A stretch of 64,000 bases of DNA from Phocaeicola abscessus CCUG 55929 (GCF_000312445.1 NZ_HE997183.1:999-64998), one strand, 5' to 3'; counted from the first letter of the stretch, positions 20,940-29,780 are shown. The notes: a model not told the origin generated them from the letters alone. Numbers and translations are program-made.

Positions 20940-21389
20940 CTAAGCCGGCTTAAATGTTTCGTACGTTCCGTTATCGAAGAAAATTCTTATTTCAGTGATC
21001 TGTTTCAATGGTTTTTCAACGTACCTAATCTCTTGGCGGACAAACTCCTTCGTCGTATTTTCAGGTTGTTTAACCATCGTTTCCTTACGATTTTTCATAG
21101 CTTCCGCCTCGTTGGACGAGGAATTTAAATTCTCGGCATTCGCCATGCTGAATAAATCCCTGTCTTTCCCAGCGATCGGAGTACTTTCCATCGGTCCTGT
21201 ACCGTAAATCAGCCAATCCGTATTAATAGTCTCGAACGCTTTATGGATACGCATTACAACGTCTAAGCTCGGATTATTCCGCCCATTGAGAATATGCGAA
21301 AGAGAAGAAGCCGAAATCCCTATTTTTTCTGCAAATTGAGTCGCAGAAAACCCCTTTTTGTTCATAATTTGAGAAATACGATCTTTCAT
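20940..21389 (-). CDS. XRE-family helix-turn-helix transcriptional regulator
   Basis: Residues 1-60 form an XRE/Cro-type DNA-binding domain: MKDRISQIMNKKGFSATQFA, then EKIGISASSLSHILNGRNN as the helix-turn-helix. Then comes IHKAFETINTDWLIYGTGPM, a segment common in Bacteroidetes XRE regulators. The rest, about 75-149, is a low-complexity Asn/Glu/Lys linker and a C-terminal tail (TEIRIFFDNGTYETFKPA) with no recognised domain. Two copies of a short palindrome (TTACAAAAGTAA) lie directly upstream and may be its own operators. Its target genes are unknown. Confidence 0.85.
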   Translation of the reverse strand: MKDRISQIMNKKGFSATQFAEKIGISASSLSHILNGRNNPSLDVVMRIHKAFETINTDWLIYGTGPMESTPIAGKDRDLFSMANAENLNSSSNEAEAMKNRKETMVKQPENTTKEFVRQEIRYVEKPLKQITEIRIFFDNGTYETFKPA

Positions 21390-21391
21390 TT

Positions 21392-21431
21392 TACAAAAGT
21401 AATTGAGATGTTATTGCGTTACAAAAGTAAT
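21392..21431. promoter_or_regulatory. Twin palindromes and -7 elements upstream of the XRE gene
   Basis: TTACAAAAGTAAT occurs at about 21392-21404 and again at about 21420-21432, 28 bases apart, roughly three helical turns. Each contains TACTTTTG on the minus strand (21394-21401 and 21422-21429), a -7 match. Dyad symmetry (TTAC/GTAA), spacing and position suggest autoregulatory operators overlapping promoters. The proximal one is so near the ATG that only the distal one leaves a normal leader. Confidence 0.45.
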
Positions 21432-21432
21432 A

Positions 21433-22400
21433 ATCAGACTTTATTAAAGCAAATTATTATCCCGAAAATACAATTCACATCCGTATCGATCAAAAAGATA
21501 AACCTTATCCGTAAGTAAATAAATCATTGTGAAAAATCGTTTCATAGATCTATAATTTACTATAGTGGTTCTATATAACATGCAGATTAATAATATATTA
21601 TTTGTATTAGAAAGATGGAAATTTCACTTTAATAAAACAAACACTTAAATCATAGCATGTATTCATTAAACAATACTTTAACCAGCAACGATAAGTATAA
21701 GATAATGAACAGAGTATATAATATATCATCAATAAGCATAATTATACATATACAAATATGAATAGGAGTCGGTCAGATTTATGAAATCAAGATTCGGTCG
21801 ATTTACAATTCTATTTGTAAACATTTCGATATTCTATGTATAATCTAACTATGACTTTTATATTTGTTTATTTACAAACTGAAAATATAAAAATTGCTAA
21901 TTGTAAAAAACGAAATATTTCTTCTCGTCTTTCTCCATTTCCATGCAAATGCCAAATTTTTCTTCACCAAAATTTCAATCACGATTTTCTCGCTATCCTG
22001 TAAAAAACTTTCTCCAAAAGATTTTTCGCCCAAAATATAAAAGCCTACTACTCAAATTAAATCCTACAAAAATTTACGGGAAAAAGTAAGGAAGATTTAA
22101 AATTATCGATTCTCAGTGATCGAAAATATATTTAAATAGCTGATATATACTATTATACTACCTTTTTTCCATTCCAAATTTCTGTTCAAAATAGAAAAAC
22201 GGACGGAAGAAACGTCAGTATTACTCATCATAGTCCCCGATTCTTTTCAGAGGAAGCAAAAATGGGATCAGAACTTAGATAAGAGCGGAATATCTACGAC
22301 AGGATTCGGAACCTAAACATTTCCGACATTACTCAAACAGCTGTGTTCAAACTCCTATTCCGATACAGCCACCTCTCCATCGATAAACTTGATAATTAAG
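21433..22400. other. AT-rich stretch of about 1 kb with no recognisable gene
   Basis: This is the longest empty stretch in the backbone. It is markedly more AT-rich than the coding regions on either side. I see no open frame with coding character, no tRNA, no convincing terminator after holA, and no cluster of DnaA boxes. Many short TA-rich steps and oligo-A/T runs occur. It could hold an unrecognised RNA, a remnant of decayed genes or a nucleoid-protein binding region. Confidence 0.6.
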
Positions 22401-23417
22401 TCAATGAAGTATTTTATAAACGAGCTCTCGAAGCAAGTCGCCATCGCTGACGGAAGAGTTCCCTACTCCTTTCGATCTCGCATCGCAATAACGGATTTCA
22501 TCAATAATCTGTAAAACCTTCGTTCCACTGAATCGCTGCATAGCTGTCATATAATCTTTAGCCTGCCAAGAAGTCTTCAGGCTTAATTGCTTGGCGATCC
22601 CTTCGTCCGTTTTTACCGAGGCATAATACGCCAGCATCAAATTTGAAAAGAAATTGAAGAGTACGGACAAAGTCAGCACCATTGGATTCGATTTCGGATT
22701 TTCTGCAAAATACTTTACAATCTGATTAGCCTTCACGATATCTCTCGCAACAATCGCGTTCCGAAGTTCAAAATTATTGTAATCCTTGCTAATCCCAATG
22801 TTCAGCTCTATTTGAACAGGCGTGATACAATGCTGATCTGCAGGCAAAGTGAGAATGAGCTTATCCAATTCCCCCACCATGCGGCTTAAATCGGCGCCGA
22901 CATATTCGGCTAACATCACAGCGGCTTTGGATTCGATATCGACAGATTTCTGATTCAGATAATCGACTATAAAATCGGGTAATTGATTATCTCTCAGTTT
23001 TTTCGATTCGAAAAGCACGCCGATCTTTTGTATTTCGGCAGCTAACTTTTTTCTTCGGTCGAGAGAACCGTGTTTATGACAAAGTACCAAAATCGTCGAG
23101 TTTAACGGTTTTTGAAGGTAGTGGCTCAACTCCTCCATATTCTTCATAGCTTGCGCTTCACGGACAATAACCACTTGATGCTCCGACATCATCGGATAAC
23201 GTCTAGCCGTATTCACCACGGATGCGATATCCGTCTCCGCCCCATAAACGACGGTCAAATTGAATTCTTTCTCGACCTCGGTCAACACATTCTTTTCCAT
23301 ATAATCAGCTATGAGGTCGATGAAATACGATTCTTCCCCCATCAAATAATAGATCGGTTTGAATTGTTTTTTCCGCAAATCCGCCAAGACATCCCAGTAA
23401 GTCAATTCTCTTGCCAT
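22401..23417 (-). CDS. holA: DNA polymerase III subunit delta
   Basis: The delta subunit opens the beta sliding clamp within the clamp-loader complex. The 338-residue protein has the family start (PIYYLMGEESYFIDLIADYM) and a degenerate AAA+ core with VVIVREAQAMKNMEEL in the usual place. Clamp-loader domains II and III follow (YVGADLSRMVGELDKLIL and the helical C-terminal collar). The length is normal. It starts 10 bases after amn on the same strand and is probably co-transcribed with it. Confidence 0.92.
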   Translation of the reverse strand: MARELTYWDVLADLRKKQFKPIYYLMGEESYFIDLIADYMEKNVLTEVEKEFNLTVVYGAETDIASVVNTARRYPMMSEHQVVIVREAQAMKNMEELSHYLQKPLNSTILVLCHKHGSLDRRKKLAAEIQKIGVLFESKKLRDNQLPDFIVDYLNQKSVDIESKAAVMLAEYVGADLSRMVGELDKLILTLPADQHCITPVQIELNIGISKDYNNFELRNAIVARDIVKANQIVKYFAENPKSNPMVLTLSVLFNFFSNLMLAYYASVKTDEGIAKQLSLKTSWQAKDYMTAMQRFSGTKVLQIIDEIRYCDARSKGVGNSSVSDGDLLRELVYKILH

Positions 23418-23427
23418 TGATATAAAA

Positions 23428-24204
23428 TTACCAGTCGAATTTCAAGTGTTTTACCGTCTTCTGACCGTCGATAATCATGCGTAACGAATCGATTCCTATC
23501 TGAACGTGTTCAGCCACAAAATTCGTCGTAACCAACTTATCGCTCTTCTCCGTCTTCACTCCTTCCGGCAGCATGGGACGATCGGAAACCAGCAACAGCG
23601 CGCCGATCGGGATATGATTATAAAAACCCGTTGTAAAAAGCGTCGCCGTTTCCATGTCCACGCACATCGCCCGCGTCCTGACTAAATATTTCTTAAATCC
23701 GTCGTCATGTTCCCAAATGCGACGGTTGGTAGTATATACCGTTCCCGTCCAATAGTCGCGCGCATGATCCCGAATAGCGGAAGAGACTGCGCGTTGCATC
23801 ATAAATGCGGGTAATGCAGGTACTTCCGGCGGATAATAATCGTTCGAAGTTCCTTCGCCACGAATGGCGGCAATCGGCAGGATCAAGTCTCCCAACCGGG
23901 TTTTATGCGAAATACCGCCGCATTTACCCAGAAAAAGACAGGCTTTGGGATGGATAGCGCCCAAAAGATCCATCACGGTCGCCGCATTGGGGCTCCCCAT
24001 TCCGAAATTTACAATCGTTATACCGTTTGCCTTTGCCGAAGGCATATTGGCATCGGCTCCCGTGACAGGCACCTTGAATTTTTCGGCAAAGAGGTCTACA
24101 TAATTCTGGAAATTAGTCAGTAATATATAATCCGAGAAATCATCCAACCTTCGTTTCGTATATCGCGGAAGCCAATTTGCAACAATTTCTTCTTTTGTTT
24201 TCAT
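23428..24204 (-). CDS. amn: AMP nucleosidase
   Basis: The enzyme hydrolyses AMP to adenine and ribose 5-phosphate. The 258-residue protein is of the short Bacteroidetes type, without the N-terminal regulatory domain of the E. coli enzyme. Its phosphorylase fold shows TIVNFGMGSPNAATVMDLL, FLGKCGGISHKTRLGDLILP, and VDMETATLF, the ribose-binding motif with catalytic acid nearby (VSDRPMLPEG). A TATTTTTG element lies at 24277-24284. It precedes holA in one operon and is divergent from the HsdR-N protein. Confidence 0.92.
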   Translation of the reverse strand: MKTKEEIVANWLPRYTKRRLDDFSDYILLTNFQNYVDLFAEKFKVPVTGADANMPSAKANGITIVNFGMGSPNAATVMDLLGAIHPKACLFLGKCGGISHKTRLGDLILPIAAIRGEGTSNDYYPPEVPALPAFMMQRAVSSAIRDHARDYWTGTVYTTNRRIWEHDDGFKKYLVRTRAMCVDMETATLFTTGFYNHIPIGALLLVSDRPMLPEGVKTEKSDKLVTTNFVAEHVQIGIDSLRMIIDGQKTVKHLKFDW

Positions 24205-24213
24205 AATCTTTCG

Positions 24214-24221
24214 TATTTTTG
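24214..24221 (+). promoter_or_regulatory. Candidate -7 element for the HsdR-N-type gene
   Basis: TATTTTTG on the plus strand lies about 100 bases before the ATG at 24320. It overlaps the amn leader region. Confidence 0.4.
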
Positions 24222-24276
24222 TATCCTCCGATGAAAAAAAAGCAGTGACGGAGTTACAGATTAAACTTCACAGATG

Positions 24277-24284
24277 CAAAAATA
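24277..24284 (-). promoter_or_regulatory. -7 promoter element for amn-holA
   Basis: TATTTTTG on the minus strand lies 73 bases before the amn ATG. Confidence 0.5.
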
Positions 24285-24319
24285 ATGGAAGACGAGGGGA
24301 ATGCCAAATTTATTTTTAA

Positions 24320-24769
24320 ATGTTACCGTTGAACTTACCGACATACGAAATGAAAATAGTGCAAAGAGATGGTAAAACAGCCATCTTCGACGTGTTACGA
24401 CGGAAATATGTCGCCCTCACTCCGGAGGAATGGGTCAGGCAACACTTTATCCATTATCTCATCGAGCACAAAGGCTATCCGAAAGGACTCATGGCCAATG
24501 AAATTCAACTCGATTTAAACGGGACTAAAAAGCGATGCGACTCCGTGCTTTTTTCGAAGGATCTGAAAGCCAGACTCATCATCGAATACAAAGCTCCCAC
24601 CGTCGAGATTACACAAACCGCATTCGACCAGATTACGCGTTATAATCTGGTATTGAAAGTCGACTATCTGATAGTGAGCAACGGACTTTCCCATTACTGT
24701 TGCCGGATAGATTATGCAAGGAAAAGTTATGTATTTTTGCCAAACATCCCCACGTATCGTGAATTATAA
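24320..24769 (+). CDS. Stand-alone HsdR N-terminal-type (PD-(D/E)XK) protein
   Basis: The 149-residue protein matches the small family annotated as type I restriction enzyme R N-terminal domain (HSDR_N_2). The nuclease-like core reads YVALTPEEWVRQHFIHYL, then KKRCDSVLFSKDLKARLIIEYKAP, where Asp and Glu-Tyr-Lys fit the D...ExK pattern of PD-(D/E)XK nucleases. No helicase domain and no HsdM/HsdS genes are nearby, so it is not a restriction system. I recall it as a conserved single gene near amn/holA in Bacteroidales. Substrate unknown. Confidence 0.78.
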   Translation: MLPLNLPTYEMKIVQRDGKTAIFDVLRRKYVALTPEEWVRQHFIHYLIEHKGYPKGLMANEIQLDLNGTKKRCDSVLFSKDLKARLIIEYKAPTVEITQTAFDQITRYNLVLKVDYLIVSNGLSHYCCRIDYARKSYVFLPNIPTYREL

Positions 24770-24779
24770 AGGGTGTGAA

Positions 24780-24811
24780 AAAGAGCTATCCGTTTTTCCG
24801 AACAGCCCTTT
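24780..24811 (-). terminator. Intrinsic terminator after the zinc-ribbon gene
   Basis: On the minus strand a stem formed by GGGCTGTTCGG and CGGATAGCTC (with G-U pairs) around an A-rich loop runs into CTCTTTTTC. It lies 19-50 bases past the stop of the zinc-ribbon gene and may also serve the convergent HsdR-N gene. Confidence 0.6.
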
Positions 24812-24829
24812 ACAAAATAATCTTATCGA

Positions 24830-25666
24830 CTATGCTTCCTCTTTCGAGCGTTTCGAGGCTGCCTTTGTCCCTCTTTTCTTCTTGGCAGGTACGAGGGGGT
24901 CTACTTTAGCTATACCGGCTAATTCAGGGTCGATCATAATACGTCCGCAATACTCGCAGACAATAATTTTTTTGCTCATTCGGATATCCAACTGTTTCTG
25001 AGGCGGAATCTTGTTGAAACAACCGCCGCACGCATCGCGTTGCACCGTAACGATTCCCAGCCCATTTCGGCTATTCTTGCGGATACGTTTGAAAGCTTGC
25101 AGCAGGCGGGATTCAATGTTGTCTTCCAAATTTTTCGCTTTCTCGCGGAGTTTTTCTTCCTGCTGTTTCGTTTCGGCGACAATATCTTCCAATTCAGCCT
25201 TCTTTGCTTCCAGATCCTTGCTTCGTTCTTCCAATTCGCTATTACTCTTGGTGATATCTTCCGTACGGATATTCATCGCTTCGTTCCCCTCACGGATGCG
25301 TTTCTGATCAAGTTCTATTTCCAATTCCTTGTACTCTATTTCCTTGCTCAATGTTTCGTACTCACGGTTGTTGCGAACATTTTCCTGTTGTTCCTTGTAT
25401 CTGTCGACCAAGGAGCGCGAAGCCTCTATATTATTCTTTCTCGCGGCATTGTCCGCCTTAATCTCGTCTATTTCCGCCTTATACTTGTCGATGCGCGTAT
25501 GTAAGCCCACCACTTCGTCTTCCAGGTCCTGCACTTCCAAAGGAAGTTCGCCCCGTAAGGTTTTGATCTTATCGATCTCCGTCAAAATAGTCTGTAACTG
25601 ATAAAGCGCTGTAAGCTTCTCCTCTACGGTCAGCTCGTTCGGATCCTTCTTTACTTCTTTAGCCAT
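24830..25666 (-). CDS. Coiled-coil protein with C4 zinc ribbon
   Basis: The 278-residue protein is mostly long coiled coil (about 20-195, rich in Glu/Lys/Leu heptads such as LEERSKDLEAKKAELEDIV). It ends in a C4-type zinc ribbon: CGGC (about 213-216) and CEYC (about 237-240), then a basic tail (KKKRGTKAASKRSKEEA). This architecture is the CT398/CdsZ-like family, proposed to bind nucleic acids or to act as a scaffold; the exact role is not settled. It lies 4 bases after nif3 on the same strand, an arrangement I recall in many Bacteroidales. Confidence 0.85.
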   Translation of the reverse strand: MAKEVKKDPNELTVEEKLTALYQLQTILTEIDKIKTLRGELPLEVQDLEDEVVGLHTRIDKYKAEIDEIKADNAARKNNIEASRSLVDRYKEQQENVRNNREYETLSKEIEYKELEIELDQKRIREGNEAMNIRTEDITKSNSELEERSKDLEAKKAELEDIVAETKQQEEKLREKAKNLEDNIESRLLQAFKRIRKNSRNGLGIVTVQRDACGGCFNKIPPQKQLDIRMSKKIIVCEYCGRIMIDPELAGIAKVDPLVPAKKKRGTKAASKRSKEEA

Positions 25667-25670
25667 GTCA

Positions 25671-26762
25671 TTATAAATATTTTATAGGATTCGTATTGAT
25701 CCGCGAGATGTAGACCTCTACAGAAGGAAACAAATCCCGTATGATTGATTGAAATATCTCTTTCGTATACTGTTCGCTTTCGTAATGCCCTATTTCCGTT
25801 ACTAACATATCGTTTTCGTAAAAGAAATAGTCGTGGTACCGGATTTCCCCTGTCAGAAAAGCGTCGGCCTTTCCTACGGCTTTCGGCAGCAGAAAGGCTC
25901 CTGCTCCGCCGCAAAGGGCTACGCGTCGAATAAGCCGGCCATTCAATCGGGAATGCTTGACACATCCCGCTTCAAATTTCTTTTTAATATCCCTCAGAAA
26001 GTCATTTTCGTTCATCGGTACGTCCAGGTCGCCTATTATCCCGGCTCCGGTTTGCGGCCATTCGTTTTGCAAGGCATAAAAATCGTAGACCGGCTCCTCG
26101 TACGGATGAATCTCGAGCAAGGATTTCTCCGCTTTCGAACGGAGGAAATAAGGGAGGACGGTCTCGATCCGAACTTCGGCTTCTCGATGCAGTTCGCCTA
26201 TCTTCCCACAGAAAGGATGTGCTCCTTCCGCCGCCCGGAACGTTCCTTCGCCGTTCACATTATAACTGCACGAATCATAATTCCCGATATTACCGCATCC
26301 GGCATCGAAAAGCGCTCTCCGAACTTCATCGGCTTGTGCGGCAGGAACGAAAGCAACCAATTTTAGCAGCGTATTCTCTTTCGGCTCCAGCACCCGGACA
26401 TTTTTCATGCCGATCTTCTCGGCGATCTTAAAGTTCACCCCGTTCATCGCATTGTCGAGGTTGGTATGAGCTGCATACACCGTTATGTCGTTCTTGACGG
26501 CTTTTAGCACGCACCGCTCTACATACGTTTTACCGGTAATCGACTTCAAACTTTTGAACAGCAAAGGGTGATGCGCCACAATAAGGTTGCACCCCAAGCC
26601 GATGGCTTCCTCCATCACCGCCTCGGTCACGTCCACGCACAACAATGCCCCTGTAACTTCCGCATCTGTCAATCCTACTTGCAAGCCGGCGTTATCGAAA
26701 TCGTCTTGCAAAGGCAGAGGCGCGAACTTCTCAAGGGCACTTACCACTTCCTTAATTTTCAT
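25671..26762 (-). CDS. Nif3-like dinuclear metal centre protein
   Basis: This 363-residue member of the Nif3/YbgI family (GTP cyclohydrolase 1 type 2-like) forms toroidal hexamers with two metal ions per subunit. Metal-ligand motifs are visible: FDNAGLQVG near residue 22, VAHHPLLF (about 69) and HTNLDNAMNG. The middle third is the inserted PII-like domain (NTLLKLVAFVPAAQADEVRRAL). The C-terminal motif EIGHYESEQ provides further ligands. The start MKIKEVVSAL was chosen because an upstream in-frame ATG lies beyond the promoter element TATCTTTG (26781-26788). The substrate is unknown. Confidence 0.88.
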   Translation of the reverse strand: MKIKEVVSALEKFAPLPLQDDFDNAGLQVGLTDAEVTGALLCVDVTEAVMEEAIGLGCNLIVAHHPLLFKSLKSITGKTYVERCVLKAVKNDITVYAAHTNLDNAMNGVNFKIAEKIGMKNVRVLEPKENTLLKLVAFVPAAQADEVRRALFDAGCGNIGNYDSCSYNVNGEGTFRAAEGAHPFCGKIGELHREAEVRIETVLPYFLRSKAEKSLLEIHPYEEPVYDFYALQNEWPQTGAGIIGDLDVPMNENDFLRDIKKKFEAGCVKHSRLNGRLIRRVALCGGAGAFLLPKAVGKADAFLTGEIRYHDYFFYENDMLVTEIGHYESEQYTKEIFQSIIRDLFPSVEVYISRINTNPIKYL

Positions 26763-26780
26763 CGTCTCGAAAATTTGCTG

Positions 26781-26788
26781 CAAAGATA
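26781..26788 (-). promoter_or_regulatory. -7 promoter element for nif3 and the zinc-ribbon gene
   Basis: TATCTTTG on the minus strand lies 19 bases before the nif3 ATG at 26762. Confidence 0.6.
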
Positions 26789-27241
26789 GAAATAAATTCC
26801 ATTCGTTCCTTGATCTCAAAGAAATTATTCTCTTACAAAATTTACCTTTGCATAAGGAAGAGAAGTCTTTACCTCTGAGTTTCCCTATTTCCCGTTCCGA
26901 TCGGTTTTGATGAAGAGAGGGTACGCATGTCTTTTACGAACAGCTCGATCTGCAAAGAACTACCCCTTTGATAATCGCCTCCTGCATCGATATCCCCCCT
27001 CCATCCTATCGACAATCGCAAGAAAAAATTATCGATTTAATATTTTTTAATATAGAAATATCAGTTTATATTTTAAACTTATTTATATTTGTAACGTCGT
27101 AAGAAAGAAAAAGATCTTGCGATTTTAATAGATACGAATAGTTTACGATATAAACCGATTTATCAATTGAAATATTGACGGGAACTGATTCGGAGAAACG
27201 AATGAAAACTTATAATGATCTCACAATAAATTAAAAGACGT
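26789..27241. other. Intergenic region with an orphan plus-strand promoter and one small ORF
   Basis: The region holds TACCTTTG at 26843-26850 pointing right, about 60 bases before a 46-codon ORF (26910-27050, MKRGYACLLRTARSAKNYPF...) that has no recognised relative and no Shine-Dalgarno sequence. A second element, TATATTTG at 27084-27091, is the likely promoter of the DUF2141 gene. The rest is AT-rich and I see nothing else in it. Confidence 0.4.
27084..27091 (+). promoter_or_regulatory. -7 promoter element for the DUF2141/TonB-receptor pair
   Basis: TATATTTG implies a leader of about 145 nt before the ATG at 27242, long enough to hold leader regulation; no known riboswitch fold was recognised. 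Confidence 0.5.
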
Positions 27242-27619
27242 ATGAAAAAAAATGCCGTTTTATTCGTAATGATGTTGCTCCTGGCAACGTGTGCAAATGC
27301 TCAAAGCATAGTAATAAGAGTCAATGGCGTACATTCCGACGAAGGCGAAGTGCTCCTGATGATTACTTCCGACCGACAGGGGCAGCCCGTCTACGCAAAG
27401 GAGAAAGCCTCCCTCAAAGGCGTTTCGTTCGAACTGAAAAACCTGCCGCAGGGTGAAGTGGAAATCTCGGTTTTCCACGATGAGAACGCCAATTTCCAGA
27501 TGGATATGGACGACCGCAATCGCCCCGTCGAAGGTTTCGCCCGCAAGAAAATCAGCCTGAAAGAAGGCGCCCCAGAAGAGATCAAACTCACATTGTATTA
27601 TCCGAACTGGGAACATTGA
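27242..27619 (+). CDS. Exported DUF2141-family protein
   Basis: The 125-residue product has a signal peptide (MKKNAVLFVMMLLLATCANAQ). The mature part matches the DUF2141 pattern: an Ig-like beta protein starting IVIRVNGVHSDEGEVLLMI, with FELKNLPQGEVEISVFHDENAN and a conserved VEGFARKK segment. DUF2141 proteins are secreted and of unknown function, often next to outer membrane receptors. It lies 7 bases before the TonB-dependent receptor, probably in one transcript. Confidence 0.82.
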   Translation: MKKNAVLFVMMLLLATCANAQSIVIRVNGVHSDEGEVLLMITSDRQGQPVYAKEKASLKGVSFELKNLPQGEVEISVFHDENANFQMDMDDRNRPVEGFARKKISLKEGAPEEIKLTLYYPNWEH

Positions 27620-27626
27620 TAAGAGC

Positions 27627-29780
27627 ATGAAAAAGCTATTGATATGCTGCCTGATCTGCCCCGCCGTTTGTGCGGCGCAGGTTCCCCACGACTCGCTGTC
27701 GGCGGACACGGCCATCTACAAATCGGTGGAAATGAACGAAGTGACGGTGAAAAGCCCTCGCATCCTCAGGAAAGCCGATCGGTTCGTCATGCTGGTTCCT
27801 CCCGACGATAACCAAAATGCGGAGGAGCTCTTGCGACAGACCCCGTCGGTGTCTCTGACCGACAAGAGAATCTCCATCCTCGGCGCCGGCGGAACAAAAG
27901 TGTTCGTCGACGGAAAGGAAGTGCGGCTGACGGGCGAACAACTGATCAATTACCTGAGGAACCTGCCGTCACAGAACATAAAAAAGGTGGAGGTCCTACC
28001 CATGGCGGATGCGGCCAGCGACGCAAACGACAAAGGAGGCATCGTCTACATCCATCTCAAGCACCGGTCGGACAACGGGCTGCAGGGGAATGCGGGAGTG
28101 AGTCAATCCGTCTCCGGTTCCTTCTCCCGTCTGTTCCCCTCCCTTACCGTAGACACCCGGATCAACCGATGGAGCATCTTCGGTAATGTCGCGGTTTCGC
28201 CAACTTTCAGGAACGACGTGACGAGCTCCGGAGAAAGGAACTATGCCGCCCCGTCCGTTTCGTATTCCAATCGCGGCAGGGCGAAACAACACGACAATAA
28301 CGCGATTGCCAAAGCGGACGTCCAATATGCCGTCGATTCCATGCGCACCGTCGGTGCGATGGTGGAATACTTCCGTTATCATACGGGCATGAAGACGACG
28401 GACGAAAGCAGGTTGGCCTATCCGTCAGAAATTTACGAGAGCAGCGGGAACTATCGTCAGCGGACCGACTATGACATGTATTCCGGCGCGATGAGCTATG
28501 TGCGCAAGTACGACCAAAAGGGTTCCGCCCTCAAGGTGCTGGCCGATTACACCGGCAAACATTCGAGAAGTCGGAACACCTATTTCATCTCCCGACACCG
28601 CAGCAGCCGGGATACGACTTACCGGAACCGGCTGACCGCCGACTATCACATTGCCTCCGCCGACGTCTCCTATAAAAAGTACGTCTCCGAGCACACCTCT
28701 TGGCAAATCGGCGCGAAAGGCACGCAAATCGGCATGACCGACCGCTCCCGGTACGAAGGCTTGCGGAAGGAGGGTTGGACGCCCCTCCCCGCCTTCCGTT
28801 ACGATTACAAATACCGGGAATCCATCCTTGCCAGCTTCGCGACCTGTAAAATATCCCGGCAACGTATCGACATCGATGCGGGGCTGCGGACGGAATATAC
28901 CCATACGAAGAATCGGACGGACGGTAGCTCGAAGCGATACCTCGATCTTTATCCGCACCTCGCCCTCACCTATTCGTTCGACAAGATGAAGCAGTGGATG
29001 ACCACCCTGCAGTACGCTAAAAACATTGAACGTCCGAGTTTCGAAGCTCTCAATCCGAATCGCATCCAGCATTCGGAATACTCGTACCGGATCGGAAATC
29101 CCGATCTGAAACCAACGTATATCGACAATATCAGCGCCACCCTCGTCTACAATTACCGCTTCATCCTCAGTATCGGCGGCCGCCTGCATAAGAACCTGAT
29201 CCGCGAGTTTTCCAAGCAAGACGCCCAGAACCCGAACATCTCGTACATTCAATACGAAAACCACCGGCATGAGGACCATTGGTTCGTTCATATCAGTGCG
29301 CCGTTCCAACCCGCCGAATGGTTGCAGCTTACGGTGAACCTGACGGGCGTACGTCAACGTATTCAAATGACCGACAGAGAAGATTACCGCCACCACCACC
29401 TGCTGTTTACGAACATCCTGGTCGGCCTCCGTCTGCCGGCCGGTTATTCGGCGGAATTCCTCTACGATGCTTACAGCCGGTTATACTCCGGCAACAGCGA
29501 GGTCGCTCCGCACCGGACGCTCGACTTTACCCTCAAGAAAAAGTGGAAGAAAAACAAGTGGATCGCATCGGTCGGCGTGAAGAACCTGTTCAACGAGCAC
29601 CACCGCTATCGCAGCCAATTGAACGACTACGAAAGTTTGTCGGATTACAAGATCGGCCGAACCGGAAGATTGATTAAGCTTGCCGTTACGTGGAATTTCA
29701 GCCGAGGAAGCAAGGTCAAACGACGGCTGATCGATATGTCGACCGACCACAGCCGATTCGAACATCCGTCCTCGCATTAA
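27627..29780 (+). CDS. TonB-dependent receptor-like outer membrane barrel protein
   Basis: The 717-residue protein has a signal peptide (MKKLLICCLICPAVCAAQ) and then VEMNEVTVKSPR, the usual start of a plug domain. The plug continues with EELLRQTPSVSLTDKRISILG and VFVDGKEVRLTGEQLINYLRNLP. Residues from about 150 to the end form the barrel (OMP_b-brl type), with GLRTEYTHTKNR and a C-terminal strand ending in NFSRGSK plus a short tail. No N-terminal carboxypeptidase-like domain is present, unlike SusC. It probably imports a small substrate with TonB energy; the substrate is unknown. It is co-directional with the DUF2141 gene. Confidence 0.82.
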   Translation: MKKLLICCLICPAVCAAQVPHDSLSADTAIYKSVEMNEVTVKSPRILRKADRFVMLVPPDDNQNAEELLRQTPSVSLTDKRISILGAGGTKVFVDGKEVRLTGEQLINYLRNLPSQNIKKVEVLPMADAASDANDKGGIVYIHLKHRSDNGLQGNAGVSQSVSGSFSRLFPSLTVDTRINRWSIFGNVAVSPTFRNDVTSSGERNYAAPSVSYSNRGRAKQHDNNAIAKADVQYAVDSMRTVGAMVEYFRYHTGMKTTDESRLAYPSEIYESSGNYRQRTDYDMYSGAMSYVRKYDQKGSALKVLADYTGKHSRSRNTYFISRHRSSRDTTYRNRLTADYHIASADVSYKKYVSEHTSWQIGAKGTQIGMTDRSRYEGLRKEGWTPLPAFRYDYKYRESILASFATCKISRQRIDIDAGLRTEYTHTKNRTDGSSKRYLDLYPHLALTYSFDKMKQWMTTLQYAKNIERPSFEALNPNRIQHSEYSYRIGNPDLKPTYIDNISATLVYNYRFILSIGGRLHKNLIREFSKQDAQNPNISYIQYENHRHEDHWFVHISAPFQPAEWLQLTVNLTGVRQRIQMTDREDYRHHHLLFTNILVGLRLPAGYSAEFLYDAYSRLYSGNSEVAPHRTLDFTLKKKWKKNKWIASVGVKNLFNEHHRYRSQLNDYESLSDYKIGRTGRLIKLAVTWNFSRGSKVKRRLIDMSTDHSRFEHPSSH

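Noticed and set aside
21433-22400. Replication origin in the AT-rich gap
   Set aside because: There is no cluster of DnaA boxes and no dnaA, dnaN or other origin-linked gene nearby; holA alone is not evidence.
24320-24769. Remnant of a type I restriction system
   Set aside because: The gene is complete for its own small family and there are no traces of HsdM, HsdS or helicase sequence around it.
28425-29399. Long minus-strand ORF of 324 codons opposite the TonB-dependent receptor
   Set aside because: It is an antisense shadow produced by G/C-rich third positions of the receptor gene.
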